This document shows, in pieces, positions 1-8,477 of a DNA stretch of 64,000 nt. The stretch's first letter is position 1. Every line of letters begins with the position of its first letter. The DNA is taken from NCBI RefSeq assembly GCF_004331685.1, contig NZ_SJSM01000008.1, positions 62,001-126,000 on the forward strand. The letters are read 5' to 3'. The position numbers and the translations under genes were made by a program. Under the pieces are notes generated by a model. It saw nothing but the letters and a program-made list of their open reading frames with translations. It had not been told where the DNA came from and ran no database searches. This DNA comes from Pedobacter hiemivivus. GTDB lineage: Bacteria > Bacteroidota > Bacteroidia > Sphingobacteriales > Sphingobacteriaceae.

Positions 1-69
1 GTTTTTAGAACCTATCCATCTCCTGTTGGGGATGCGCTTGCCGGGTATTGGTATATTGATCTGATTTAA
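1..69 (+). CDS. C-terminal end of an unidentified protein (partial)
   Basis: The first frame is open from base 1 and ends in TAA at 67-69, giving 22 residues that finish with a Tyr/Trp-rich tail (GYWYIDLI). The start lies outside the window. The tail is too short to name a family. It precedes a beta-glucosidase on the same strand by about 100 bp, so a carbohydrate-related function is possible, but that is only inference. Confidence 0.45.
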   Translation, partial: VFRTYPSPVGDALAGYWYIDLI

Positions 70-167
70 TGATAACGGCATGTAAAAATAACTGATTCAT
101 TGGCCAATTTACGCTTGGCTTAAAAAGGTAATTTGGTAGCATCATATTTGCCGTAATTTTTTAACAC

Positions 168-2579
168 ATGATGAAATACAAGTCGCTTGCAGTTATTGCA
201 TTGACCCTTTTAGCAGATTCCGCTATTGCACAGCATAAGAATATCTACCATAAAGGCTGGGTAGATTTTAATAAAAATGGGAAGATGGATGTTTTTGAAG
301 ATTCTTCAAAACCTATTGATGCCCGGGTAAAGGATTTGTTGAGCCAGATGAATCTGGAGGAGAAAACTTGTCAGACTGCCACATTATATGGCTATGGCAG
401 GGTACTGAAAGACGAAATGCCAACCCCAGAATGGAAAACGAAAATCTGGAAGGATGGTATTGCAAATATAGATGAAGAGTTAAACAGTCTCCCATATAAT
501 AAAAAAGCGGTAACCGAATATTCTTTCCCTTCCAGTAAACATGCGAATGCGATCAATACGGTGCAAAAATGGTTTGTTGAGGAAACACGTTTGGGCATCC
601 CTGTAGATTTTAGTAATGAAGGAATTCATGGTTTGTGCCACGACCGTGCTACTCCTTTTCCTGCTCCTGTAAATATTGGCAGTACATGGAATAAAAAGCT
701 GGTGTACCAAGCCGGAAGCATTGTAGGGCGTGAAGCCAGGGCTTTAGGCTATACCAATGTGTATGCGCCAATACTTGATGTGGCCAGAGATCCGCGTTGG
801 GGCAGGGTAGTAGAATGCTATTCAGAAGATCCATTCCTGATTGCCGAAATGGGCAAGCAAATGACCTTGGGTATTCAAGATCAAGGAGCGGCAGCTACTT
901 TAAAACATTATGCGGTATACAGTGTGCCTAAAGGCGGACGAGATGGGCAGGCACGTACCGATCCACATGTCGCCCCAAGAGAAATGCACGAAATGTTTCT
1001 TTACCCTTTTAGAAGAGTAATTCAGGAAGCTAAGCCAATGGGGATTATGAGCAGCTACAATGATTGGAATGGAGAACCGGTAACCGGTAGCTATTACTTC
1101 CTGACAGAACTATTGCGTAAACAATTTGGCTTTGATGGCTATGTGGTTTCGGATAGCGAGGCTGTAGAATTTCTTTCGGGTAAGCATCATGTTGCTGGAG
1201 ACTATAAAGAGGCTGTACGACAGTCGATACAGGCCGGATTGAACGTGCGTACGCACTTCACTATGCCGGAAAACTTTATACTTCCATTAAGAGAGTTGGT
1301 AAAGGAAGGTTCTATCTCGATGAAAACACTGGATGAACGCGTTGGTGATGTGTTAAGGGTGAAATTTAGATTGGGTCTGTTTGATGATCCGTATGTAAAA
1401 GATCCGGCTACAACAGATAAAAAGGTTCACACCAAAGCTGATGAGGAATTAGCTGTTCAATTGAACCGAGAATCAATGGTTTTATTAAAAAATGAAAAGA
1501 ACCTTCTCCCGCTAGACATCAATAAATACAAAAATATACTGGTTACAGGTCCATTGGCAACGGAAATAGATTACACGACAAGTAGATACGGACCTTCTAA
1601 TAATCCCATAATCTCTATTTTGGATGGGATTAAAGCCTTTGTAGGTAATAACGCAAAAGTAAATTACAGTAAAGGCTGTGAGGTGATTGATGCCAAATGG
1701 CCTGAAAGTGAAATTATCCCTACAGAATTAACTACCGAAGAGCAAGCACAAATCGATAAAGCGGTTGCAGATGCAAAAGTATCAGACATCGTAATTGCAG
1801 TTGTGGGTGAAACAGATAATCAGGTTGGTGAAAGTAAATCAAGAACAGGTCTAAACTTACCCGGCCGTCAACTGCTATTATTACAGGCCCTATACGCTAC
1901 GGGAAAACCTATTGTGATGGTGATGGTAAACGGTCGTCCACTAACCATCAACTGGGAGAACCGCTATTTACCAGCGATCCTTCAAGCTGGATTCCCGGGA
2001 CCTTCGGCTGGGAAAGTGGTTGCAGAAACCCTATTTGGCGAAAACAATCCTGGCGGTAAGTTAACCATGACCTATCCAAAATCCATTGGTCAGATCGAAT
2101 TAAACTTCCCTTTCAAACCGGGTTCTCAAGCTGGTCAGGGTAAAAATGATGACCCCAACGGTAATGGTAAAACACGTGTATTAGGGGCCTTATATCCCTT
2201 TGGATACGGATTAAGTTACACCACTTTTGAATTCAGCAATCTACAAATCAGCAAAACAGAAATCCACCAACAAGCAGACATCCAAATCAGTGTCCATGTA
2301 AAAAATACCGGAACCCGAAAAGGTGATGAAGTAGTACAGTTATATCTTAAAGATCTGGTAAGTAGTGTAACAACCTATGAATCTGTTCTGCGAGGTTTCG
2401 ATAGAGTAAGTCTTGCTCCTGGTGAGACTAAAACCCTAAAATTTGTACTACACCCTGATGATCTGGCCCTGCTCGATAAAAACATGAACTGGACAGTTGA
2501 ACCCGGTAAATTCCAAGTCATGATCGGCAACTCGTCAGAAGATATCAAATTGAAAAAGGAGTTTACAGTAATCAACTAA
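168..2579 (+). CDS. Glycoside hydrolase family 3 beta-glucosidase/beta-xylosidase
   Basis: An 803-residue exported GH3 enzyme that probably removes sugars from the non-reducing ends of beta-linked oligosaccharides in the periplasm. A signal peptide covers about residues 1-21. The GH3 N-terminal barrel follows, with KHYAVYS and the nucleophile region GYVVSDSEAVEF; Asp329 is the likely catalytic nucleophile. Next come the C-terminal sandwich (NGRPLTINW, GENNPGGKLTMTYP) and a fibronectin III-like domain at about 690-790 (YPFGYGLSYTTFEFS). Length and order are normal for bacterial GH3 enzymes. The SDS triplet after the nucleophile, instead of the more usual SDW, may reflect substrate preference. 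Exact substrate cannot be assigned from sequence alone. Confidence 0.93.
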   Translation: MMKYKSLAVIALTLLADSAIAQHKNIYHKGWVDFNKNGKMDVFEDSSKPIDARVKDLLSQMNLEEKTCQTATLYGYGRVLKDEMPTPEWKTKIWKDGIANIDEELNSLPYNKKAVTEYSFPSSKHANAINTVQKWFVEETRLGIPVDFSNEGIHGLCHDRATPFPAPVNIGSTWNKKLVYQAGSIVGREARALGYTNVYAPILDVARDPRWGRVVECYSEDPFLIAEMGKQMTLGIQDQGAAATLKHYAVYSVPKGGRDGQARTDPHVAPREMHEMFLYPFRRVIQEAKPMGIMSSYNDWNGEPVTGSYYFLTELLRKQFGFDGYVVSDSEAVEFLSGKHHVAGDYKEAVRQSIQAGLNVRTHFTMPENFILPLRELVKEGSISMKTLDERVGDVLRVKFRLGLFDDPYVKDPATTDKKVHTKADEELAVQLNRESMVLLKNEKNLLPLDINKYKNILVTGPLATEIDYTTSRYGPSNNPIISILDGIKAFVGNNAKVNYSKGCEVIDAKWPESEIIPTELTTEEQAQIDKAVADAKVSDIVIAVVGETDNQVGESKSRTGLNLPGRQLLLLQALYATGKPIVMVMVNGRPLTINWENRYLPAILQAGFPGPSAGKVVAETLFGENNPGGKLTMTYPKSIGQIELNFPFKPGSQAGQGKNDDPNGNGKTRVLGALYPFGYGLSYTTFEFSNLQISKTEIHQQADIQISVHVKNTGTRKGDEVVQLYLKDLVSSVTTYESVLRGFDRVSLAPGETKTLKFVLHPDDLALLDKNMNWTVEPGKFQVMIGNSSEDIKLKKEFTVIN

Positions 2580-2710
2580 AAACCCTGCTTAGGCACGATC
2601 CTAAACCGCTCCAGTTAGCCACCATGCTGTCAGACAAAAATTACCTTCTCAGAAAGAGCCTCAGCGTTCTTCGCTTCTTCAGCGATTAATGCAGCTCTTG
2701 AAGAGAACGG

Positions 2711-3697
2711 TTATTTTTGAGTTGCCGCAGCCGCTTCAGCCTTCGCCTTCTTCTTAAAGAAGCCTCTCAGCAAGAAATTATGTTGAAGTGCTTCCAGATT
2801 TTCATCCAGCTTCTTGCTACTTGTTTCCATATTCTGCATAATCACTTTAACCTGGTCGGCAGTGTTTTGATCGTTGATCAACAAACCCACAGCATTATCT
2901 GTTTTATTAAATTTAGACGTTGCTTTGTTTAAGTTTTCTGTCATTGCCGAAGCCGATTGAGCGGTTTTCTGTAACTCAGTCACTGCTTGTTGAAGTCTGG
3001 CAAACACAGCCGTATCTGTCATTAACTTATCTGCTAAGCCACCCTTTGTATTCAAAGTTTTGCTAAACGTGTTCATTTGTTCAGCCATTCTGTTTGTCGA
3101 CTCGGTAGTGGTTTTAAGGTTCTCTACAATTGCTTTAAAGTTCTTAGCAATTTGCTCATCAGTAAGTAAAGCCCCTACAGCACCTTTTCCTTCAACAAGA
3201 CCGCTGGCCAATACCTTAAAATCTGAAGTTACATCTACCAGGTTTTTGTTGTTCACCTGAAAAGTTTTCATGATGTCGTCCGTAGATAGCGTACTCGCTA
3301 CCTGTAACTGGTCACCATCTTCAACAAAAGGGAATTTCGGACTACCACCGGTAATGACAATAATTTTATTCCCAATCAATCCATCAGAACTGATACTTGC
3401 CGATGCATTTTTATGGATGTATTTGTGGGAGTCCTCCTCGATGCTCATAGACACCTGAACCTGTGAGGTGCCATAAAACTGGATTTTTTTGATCGTACCG
3501 ATTTTAACCCCTGAAAACCAAACATTGCCTCCGGCTTTTAAACCTTGTATATCATTAAAAACAGCGTTTACAGTAAAGCTCTTTACAAATGCTTTTCTTT
3601 GGCTTCCTAAAGTGAATACCCCTAAAACGAATATGACTAAGCCGAGGAGTATAAATACACCTACTGTTATCTGTTTACGGTTGTCTGTTGCTTGCAT
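2711..3697 (-). CDS. mlaD: MCE-family lipid transport protein MlaD
   Basis: A 328-residue membrane-anchored substrate-binding subunit of an Mla-type phospholipid ABC transporter between the inner and outer membranes. One N-terminal transmembrane helix (about residues 10-32) is followed by the MCE domain (about 38-116, with FNDIQGLKAGGNVWFSGVKIG). A long helical C-terminal part (about 150-310) repeats heptad-like patterns and ends in a Lys/Ala-rich tail. It is longer than the E. coli MlaD, as is usual for MCE proteins with a helical extension. It is last in a three-gene minus-strand operon after the permease and ATPase, with 5 bp separating it from the ATPase gene. Confidence 0.9.
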   Translation of the reverse strand: MQATDNRKQITVGVFILLGLVIFVLGVFTLGSQRKAFVKSFTVNAVFNDIQGLKAGGNVWFSGVKIGTIKKIQFYGTSQVQVSMSIEEDSHKYIHKNASASISSDGLIGNKIIVITGGSPKFPFVEDGDQLQVASTLSTDDIMKTFQVNNKNLVDVTSDFKVLASGLVEGKGAVGALLTDEQIAKNFKAIVENLKTTTESTNRMAEQMNTFSKTLNTKGGLADKLMTDTAVFARLQQAVTELQKTAQSASAMTENLNKATSKFNKTDNAVGLLINDQNTADQVKVIMQNMETSSKKLDENLEALQHNFLLRGFFKKKAKAEAAAATQK

Positions 3698-3702
3698 ATT
3701 TT

Positions 3703-4473
3703 TTACTGAATAAAATTATAATCGTAAAAAGGTTTAACCCTTTCATCGTTTGTGTTAAATACTTCTTCAAATGTTCCAATATGTTGGAATTGCCCGTCTA
3801 AAAGCATGGCTACTCTGTTGCCAACAGCTTTAGCACAGGTAAGATCATGCGTAATTACAATGGAGCTGGTATGGAATCTTTCTTGAACTTGATTGATCAG
3901 GCTGTTAATTTCCAGACAGGTAATAGGATCAAGACCTGCGGTTGGTTCATCATAAAGCATGATTTCTGGACGGAGGATCAATGTTCTTGCAATACCAATA
4001 CGCTTTCTTTGTCCACCTGATAATTCAGAAGGCATTTGGTTGATGGTTTGTAGCAGACCCACGGCATCTAGCATTTCCTCCACAGCGAGGTTAACCTCTG
4101 CTTTGGTTAGGTTCCTTTGATTCCTTACCAATGGGAATTCAAGGTTTTGCCTTACCGTCATACTATCATACAATGCACTATTTTGAAAAGAGAAGCCTAC
4201 TTTTAGTCTTAACGCTAGCAATTCTTTATAGGTAATCTGATCAACGTACTGATTCAATACTTTTACCTCGCCAACGTCGGGCGTAAGTAAGCCTACCAGG
4301 ATTTTGATGAGTACTGATTTACCTGTACCAGATTTTCCCAAAACAACAAGGTTTTCGCCTTTGTAAAGGTCAAGATCAACTCCTTTAAGTACATGATAGT
4401 TGCCAAAGGATTTATATAATCCTTTGATCTCTATTACTTTTTCAGTGTTTTTAAGTGTCGGTTTTTGTTCCAT
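3703..4473 (-). CDS. mlaF: ABC transporter ATP-binding protein MlaF
   Basis: A 256-residue cytoplasmic ATPase that powers the MlaE/MlaD lipid transporter. Visible motifs are Walker A GKSGTGKS (residues 46-53), the Q-loop region SFQNSALYDSM, the signature LSGGQ (151-155), Walker B IMLYDEP (171-177) and the switch histidine in VITHDL. The sequence SGGQRKRIGIARTL is typical of the MlaF subfamily. It lies between the permease gene (8 bp upstream) and mlaD (5 bp downstream), so the three are almost certainly co-transcribed. Confidence 0.92.
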   Translation of the reverse strand: MEQKPTLKNTEKVIEIKGLYKSFGNYHVLKGVDLDLYKGENLVVLGKSGTGKSVLIKILVGLLTPDVGEVKVLNQYVDQITYKELLALRLKVGFSFQNSALYDSMTVRQNLEFPLVRNQRNLTKAEVNLAVEEMLDAVGLLQTINQMPSELSGGQRKRIGIARTLILRPEIMLYDEPTAGLDPITCLEINSLINQVQERFHTSSIVITHDLTCAKAVGNRVAMLLDGQFQHIGTFEEVFNTNDERVKPFYDYNFIQ

Positions 4474-4481
4474 CGTTAAAA

Positions 4482-5291
4482 TTAGGTTCTAAACAGACTA
4501 AAAAATTGGACTGAAACTACCTCTTCAATAAAAATGAGGAACATGGCAATTACTACAGCAGAATTTGCTGCCTTACCCACACCTTCGGTTCCTTTTGATG
4601 AATTATACCCTTGGTAACAGCCAACCATTCCTATGGTAAAACCAAAAAGAATAGCTTTAATTGTTGAGGCAGTAAAATCAAGAAAGGTGATCTGCTCTAG
4701 TGAAGATTGAAAAAAGGCACGTGCACTTGTGTTTTCACTCATGGATACATTCAGTAATGCACCCAGCATCCCAACCATCGCTGTATAAAATGTAAGGATA
4801 GGGATGGTAATGGTGGCTGCCAGCACACGGGTAGATACTAAGAATTTGAATGGGTTGGTTGCCGAAACTTCCATCGCATCAATTTGTTCCGTAACCCGCA
4901 TCGAACCCAATTCGGCACCTATGCTAGAACCTACTTTTCCGGCCGCAATAAGACCAGTAAGCAAAGGAGCAAGGGTTCTTAATAAGGCAATTCCCACTAG
5001 AGAAGGTAGCCATGAAGTTGCACCAAACTCTGATAAAGAGGGGCGCGACTGTTTGGTGAATACCACTCCAGTAATAAATCCTGTGGTAGAGATCAGCAGG
5101 GCCGAACGGTAACCAATTTCATAACACTGGCGAAATAGTTCTTTTAGCTCGTAGGGAGGCAGAAAGCCTTCTTTAAAGAAGCGAGCTATGAACTTGTAAA
5201 CATCATATAAAGTTAAAAACATACGTGCTAATTTGCCCGGGCCTTTAACTTCTTCGTTAGGTATGGATGGATTTTCAGCTTTGTTCTCCAT
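4482..5291 (-). CDS. mlaE: ABC transporter permease MlaE
   Basis: A 269-residue inner-membrane permease of the MlaE family. The hydrophilic N-terminus (about 45 residues) is followed by five or six hydrophobic segments. The family-typical cytoplasmic loop is clear: AGKVGSSIGAELGSMRVTEQIDAMEVSATNP. It is the first gene of the minus-strand mlaEFD operon, and a Bacteroidota-type promoter lies about 100 bp upstream. In this phylum the complex is thought to maintain outer-membrane lipid asymmetry; direction of transport is not settled by the sequence. Confidence 0.92.
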   Translation of the reverse strand: MENKAENPSIPNEEVKGPGKLARMFLTLYDVYKFIARFFKEGFLPPYELKELFRQCYEIGYRSALLISTTGFITGVVFTKQSRPSLSEFGATSWLPSLVGIALLRTLAPLLTGLIAAGKVGSSIGAELGSMRVTEQIDAMEVSATNPFKFLVSTRVLAATITIPILTFYTAMVGMLGALLNVSMSENTSARAFFQSSLEQITFLDFTASTIKAILFGFTIGMVGCYQGYNSSKGTEGVGKAANSAVVIAMFLIFIEEVVSVQFFSLFRT

Positions 5292-5392
5292 GAATAAGGC
5301 TTAATATCATAATTGTCTTAGTAGCGGTGCTTAAATGCAAAGGAAGATGTCTCATCTATAACGATGCTATCAAACCCTGAGCCATAATTTTG

Positions 5393-5421
5393 TAAAGTTA
5401 CTCCTTGCATTATAAATACAA
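5393..5421 (-). promoter_or_regulatory. Candidate promoter of mlaEFD
   Basis: On the minus strand TTG (5419-5421) is followed after 18 nt by TAACTTTA (5393-5400), one base from the TAnnTTTG consensus. It is placed about 100 bp before the mlaE start. Apart from this and the opposing promoter near 5560, nothing else was recognised in the 313-bp gap 5292-5604. Confidence 0.5.
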
Positions 5422-5554
5422 TGTAATATTATGATTGCTAAGCTGCTTTTTTTTTATTTAGAACGATTATAAGTCAGGTGACCTGCAAATTCGGATGGAT
5501 TGGCAGTAAATATGCGCATCGAAAAATAAAATTATAAAAATACTTCCTGTTGAT

Positions 5555-5585
5555 TTGGAATAAATCTAAATAATAATCACCTTTG
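5555..5585 (+). promoter_or_regulatory. Candidate promoter of the 5605 gene
   Basis: TTG (5555-5557), a 20-nt spacer and CACCTTTG (5578-5585) match the Bacteroidota promoter with one mismatch. The transcript would start only some 10-15 nt before the ATG at 5605, which is common in this phylum. Confidence 0.45.
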
Positions 5586-5604
5586 TATTAATCAATAGGT
5601 ATTA

Positions 5605-5970
5605 ATGCAAAATTTAACCATCCAGTCTTCAGTCGATTTTGTCGAGGTGTTTAGCACTAAGGCAGGTGCAATCTATCAATCTGATCTTGAAAATTGCTGG
5701 TACGTCGATTTTGCAGGAAAGCTAGCCCGCTTTGACTACCGTAATATTCTGAAGTTAAAAAAGGCTGTCTATCATATTGATATTGAGGATTTGTTGCTCA
5801 ATAATACCAAATCTCCTGATGTAGAGATTCTCTTCATTTGCGCCTGCGATCATTGCTACGTTTTATCTTTAATAGAGATCATTGCTTTAAAGGAGTTGTT
5901 ACAAGGGACATTTGTGATGCTGGAACTAAATCACATCATCTACGATCGTCTGCATCGTATAATTAGCTGA
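5605..5970 (+). CDS. Conserved hypothetical protein, 121 aa
   Basis: A 121-residue soluble protein with no signal peptide and no recognised catalytic motif. Cysteines cluster in the segment FICACDHCYVLSL (about residues 74-86), which contains a CxCxxC pattern and could bind metal or take part in redox chemistry; this is only inference. The ATG at 5605 is supported by a promoter-like element just upstream. The ferritin gene follows 100 bp downstream but has its own promoter, so they need not be one operon. Function unknown. Confidence 0.7.
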   Translation: MQNLTIQSSVDFVEVFSTKAGAIYQSDLENCWYVDFAGKLARFDYRNILKLKKAVYHIDIEDLLLNNTKSPDVEILFICACDHCYVLSLIEIIALKELLQGTFVMLELNHIIYDRLHRIIS

Positions 5971-6008
5971 TTAGGCTAGAATTAGATTCTTTCCATATTA
6001 TTCTTATT

Positions 6009-6040
6009 TTGAGTATTGTGAATACTTAGCCGTATTTTTG
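6009..6040 (+). promoter_or_regulatory. Ferritin promoter
   Basis: A perfect TAnnTTTG element, TATTTTTG at 6033-6040, lies 33 bp before the ferritin start, with TTG at 6009-6011 (21-nt spacer). No iron-regulator operator was recognised. Confidence 0.6.
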
Positions 6041-6073
6041 TATTAGAAAATTGGAACTTAATACATACAATAT

Positions 6074-6601
6074 ATGAAAGACATTATGCGTGTTAAGTGT
6101 TTACTCTCATCAGATGTAGAGACACTTATAAACCAACAAATAAAAAAAGAAGCACATTCATCGGCAATTTATTTATCTATGGCTTCATGGTGTAATAGGA
6201 ACGGTTACGATGGTTCTGCTGATTATTTCTTTGCACAAGCAGAAGAAGAAAGATTACATCAATTGAAATTCTTCAAATATGTTTTAGATATGGGTGGTAA
6301 TGCAGTTTCTCCTGAAATCACTCAGGTTAAAGCTGAATACAACTCATTCCGTGAGGTTTTTGAAGAGGCTTTGGAGCAAGAAATCAGCGTAACACAATCT
6401 ATCAAAAATATTGCTGCCCGTTGCCACAAAGAGCAGGACTTTGTAACGCTTGAATTCTTAAACTGGTTCTTTAAAGAACAAAGAGAAGAAGAGTACAAAG
6501 CTAGAAGAGCTGTTGAATTGTTTGATGTAATTGGTGAAGAAGGAACTGGCAGATGGCAGATCGACAAACATGTTGGTCAAATCACCTACAGCGAAGCTTA
6601 A
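6074..6601 (+). CDS. ftnA: Non-heme ferritin
   Basis: A 175-residue iron-storage ferritin that oxidises Fe(II) and stores Fe(III) in a 24-subunit shell. The four-helix core shows ferroxidase-type residues in QIKKEAHSSAIYLSMASW and QAEEERLHQLKFF, plus FKEQREEEYKARRAVELFD in the fourth helix. Length matches the bacterial FtnA family. The start at 6074 gives MKDIMRV; the second ATG at 6086 is an equally possible start because no ribosome-binding site helps the choice. It has its own promoter and a strong terminator, so it is probably monocistronic. Confidence 0.93.
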   Translation: MKDIMRVKCLLSSDVETLINQQIKKEAHSSAIYLSMASWCNRNGYDGSADYFFAQAEEERLHQLKFFKYVLDMGGNAVSPEITQVKAEYNSFREVFEEALEQEISVTQSIKNIAARCHKEQDFVTLEFLNWFFKEQREEEYKARRAVELFDVIGEEGTGRWQIDKHVGQITYSEA

Positions 6602-6639
6602 GACACCTGTATTTCCGGTTTTCCGGGAAAAACTATATG

Positions 6640-6683
6640 AGGTACATACTATGCGAAAAGCAAAACAGTATGTACCTTTTTTT
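6640..6683 (+). terminator. Ferritin transcription terminator
   Basis: An 11-bp perfect stem (AGGTACATACT with AGTATGTACCT, loop 16 nt containing a small inner TGC/GCA pair) is followed by seven T residues at 6677-6683. Confidence 0.85.
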
Positions 6684-6707
6684 GTTTATTGATTATCCTA
6701 TCAGGCC

Positions 6708-6818
6708 ATGTCAAAGAAAAAAGATAAAAAGAAAGATAAAAAGAAGGATAAGAAAAAAAAGGTGTGCTGTGAAAAGTACCTCACGGGAAAACGATGCAAA
6801 AATTGTCCTAATGGTTGA
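6708..6818 (+). CDS. Tiny Lys-rich, Cys-containing protein (36 aa)
   Basis: A 36-residue ORF: the first 18 residues are almost only Lys with Asp spaced every four residues, followed by VCCEKYLTGKRCKNCPNG. The CC...C..C pattern looks like a small metal-binding knuckle, and the Lys-rich leader could bind nucleic acid. It sits in the gap between the ferritin terminator and the convergent tdk gene. The ordered cysteine tail argues against chance, and I recall similar Lys-rich CCEKY-type miniproteins in Bacteroidota, but no search was run. Function unknown. Confidence 0.55.
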   Translation: MSKKKDKKKDKKKDKKKKVCCEKYLTGKRCKNCPNG

Positions 6819-6846
6819 TCACATAAACCGTATTGCCAATAATAAG

Positions 6847-7428
6847 CTATTCTATGTCTCCAAGATGGTAACAATGCCTGCATCTTGGCTCGTAACTATC
6901 CTTTTCGCCTAAGAGCACCCTATTGGCGTTGGCAACAGTTCTGTATGAATAAACCGCAGGACTGCCACATCGCATACATACTGCATTTACTTTAGTGACC
7001 AGCTCGGCAATAGCCATGAGGGCAGGAACAGGGCCAAAAGGCTTGCCCATATAATCCATATCCAGGCCGGCGATGATTACTCTTATCCCTTTTTTTGCAA
7101 GCTGGTTACAAACTTCCGGTAAGTTGTCATCAAAAAACTGAGCTTCGTCAATACCCACAACTTGAGTGTCAGGTTTTAAGAGTAAGATTGCTGTTGAGGT
7201 TTCTACAGGTGTAGACTCCACCGAGTTCAGGTCGTGCGAAACAACAGCAGTCTCATCATAGCGGGTATCTGTTTTGGGTTTGAAGATTTCGACGTTTAAT
7301 TTCGCGATCTGTGCCCTCCTTAATCTTCTCAATAATTCTTCGGTTTTTCCCGAAAACATAGAGCCGCAAATTACCTCAATACTGCCGCAGTACTCTCCTC
7401 GTCTGTAATTTTGTTCGCTGAATAACAT
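6847..7428 (-). CDS. tdk: Thymidine kinase (type II)
   Basis: A 193-residue kinase that phosphorylates thymidine to dTMP with ATP in the salvage pathway. The P-loop GSMFSGKT lies at residues 22-29, Walker B is VVGIDEAQFF, and the lasso/substrate region includes AGLDMDYMGKPFGPV. A four-cysteine zinc site is formed by CMRCG and CRHC near the C-terminus. Length is normal for the family. It is convergent with the small Lys/Cys ORF and divergent from the 7527 gene. Confidence 0.95.
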   Translation of the reverse strand: MLFSEQNYRRGEYCGSIEVICGSMFSGKTEELLRRLRRAQIAKLNVEIFKPKTDTRYDETAVVSHDLNSVESTPVETSTAILLLKPDTQVVGIDEAQFFDDNLPEVCNQLAKKGIRVIIAGLDMDYMGKPFGPVPALMAIAELVTKVNAVCMRCGSPAVYSYRTVANANRVLLGEKDSYEPRCRHCYHLGDIE

Positions 7429-7526
7429 TGCTTAATAGGATTTAAGAGCCCGCAATATCAGAATTTTGTAGTACTTTTGAACGTCAAGTTACCAACATAA
7501 AGGATCAATTCTTCCGTTATTACATT

Positions 7527-8477
7527 ATGATGAACCAAGAGGATATTTTTAAAAAAGTAGGACAGATATTAATCGAACTTCAGGATCAATATGAGTTTTT
7601 AGCTCGAAATCCTAGTCAACTCAATGAGTTAGAATTGGAGCTCTTTCTGGCAAATGCAAACTTTTTATCAGATCATGTTCAGATTGTAAGAAAAATCAAT
7701 AGCAATAAAGCTGTAAAAGCTATACCAGCACATACGGAAGATCAAAGCCCTGTTGTTGCTCAAGTGGTGGTTATCAAAGAATCGGAAGTAGCAAAAGAAC
7801 CAGAAGTAGCGAAAGCGCCCGAAATAGCTAAGGAGCCTGAACTGGTTAAAGAACCTGAATTGCCTAAAGAAAAAACACTTGAGGAGCTTGAAGCTGAATA
7901 TGCTGCCGCTAACGAGGAAGAGATAGCAGAAGAACCTGAACCTTTAAAGTTTGAGTTTTTGCTCAACAGTGAGCCCTTGACGGAGAAGTTTGAATTTGAA
8001 GAGCAATCTGTTAGCACGATTTTCGACAGGCCATTAAGCAAAGAGGAAGAAGAGATTATTGCTGCAAAGCAAAGGTTAAGAGACGGCCAGCTGCAACAAA
8101 AACCTATTGAAAAAATAGAACCAGAAAAGGAAACTCCCCAGATACAGGAAGCAGCCCCGCGTCCTACACTAAATGATATACTGGCAGGAAAAAGTAACTT
8201 TGCTACAAGTCTGAATGAAGAAAACAATAAAACTACCATAACGGATTTAAAACAGGCCATAAACCTAAATCAGAAATTGCTTTACATTAAGGATCTGTTT
8301 AACGGTTACAACCTTGCTTACGCAGAAGCGATCGATTTGATCAATAAAATGCCTGATTTTAAAACTGCCGATAATTTCTTGCAACAGAACTATGCTGTGA
8401 AAAATAATTGGACATCAAAGCAAAGTACTGTTGATCAATTTTATGAATTGTTAAACCAACGCTTCCCGGCTAAATAA
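7527..8477 (+). CDS. Hypothetical Glu/Pro-rich protein, 316 aa
   Basis: A soluble, probably cytoplasmic protein without a signal peptide. Three parts are visible: a helical N-terminus (about 1-60), a long low-complexity region rich in Glu, Pro and Ala with KEPE-type repeats (about 75-215), and a helical C-terminal part (about 215-316, LNDILAGKSNFATSLNEEN and LYIKDLFNGYNLAYAEAI). The C-terminal layout resembles an adaptor segment at the end of a disordered linker. A TACTTTTG element at 7472-7479 could be its promoter. The stop codon overlaps the 3' end of rodA on the other strand by 8 bp. Function unknown. Confidence 0.75.
   Translation: MMNQEDIFKKVGQILIELQDQYEFLARNPSQLNELELELFLANANFLSDHVQIVRKINSNKAVKAIPAHTEDQSPVVAQVVVIKESEVAKEPEVAKAPEIAKEPELVKEPELPKEKTLEELEAEYAAANEEEIAEEPEPLKFEFLLNSEPLTEKFEFEEQSVSTIFDRPLSKEEEEIIAAKQRLRDGQLQQKPIEKIEPEKETPQIQEAAPRPTLNDILAGKSNFATSLNEENNKTTITDLKQAINLNQKLLYIKDLFNGYNLAYAEAIDLINKMPDFKTADNFLQQNYAVKNNWTSKQSTVDQFYELLNQRFPAK

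Noticed and set aside
6553..6912. 119-codon plus-strand frame across the ferritin end and the tdk end
   Set aside because: It overlaps ferritin, its terminator and tdk, and is in the wrong frame for the Lys/Cys miniprotein. No family-like sequence is seen.
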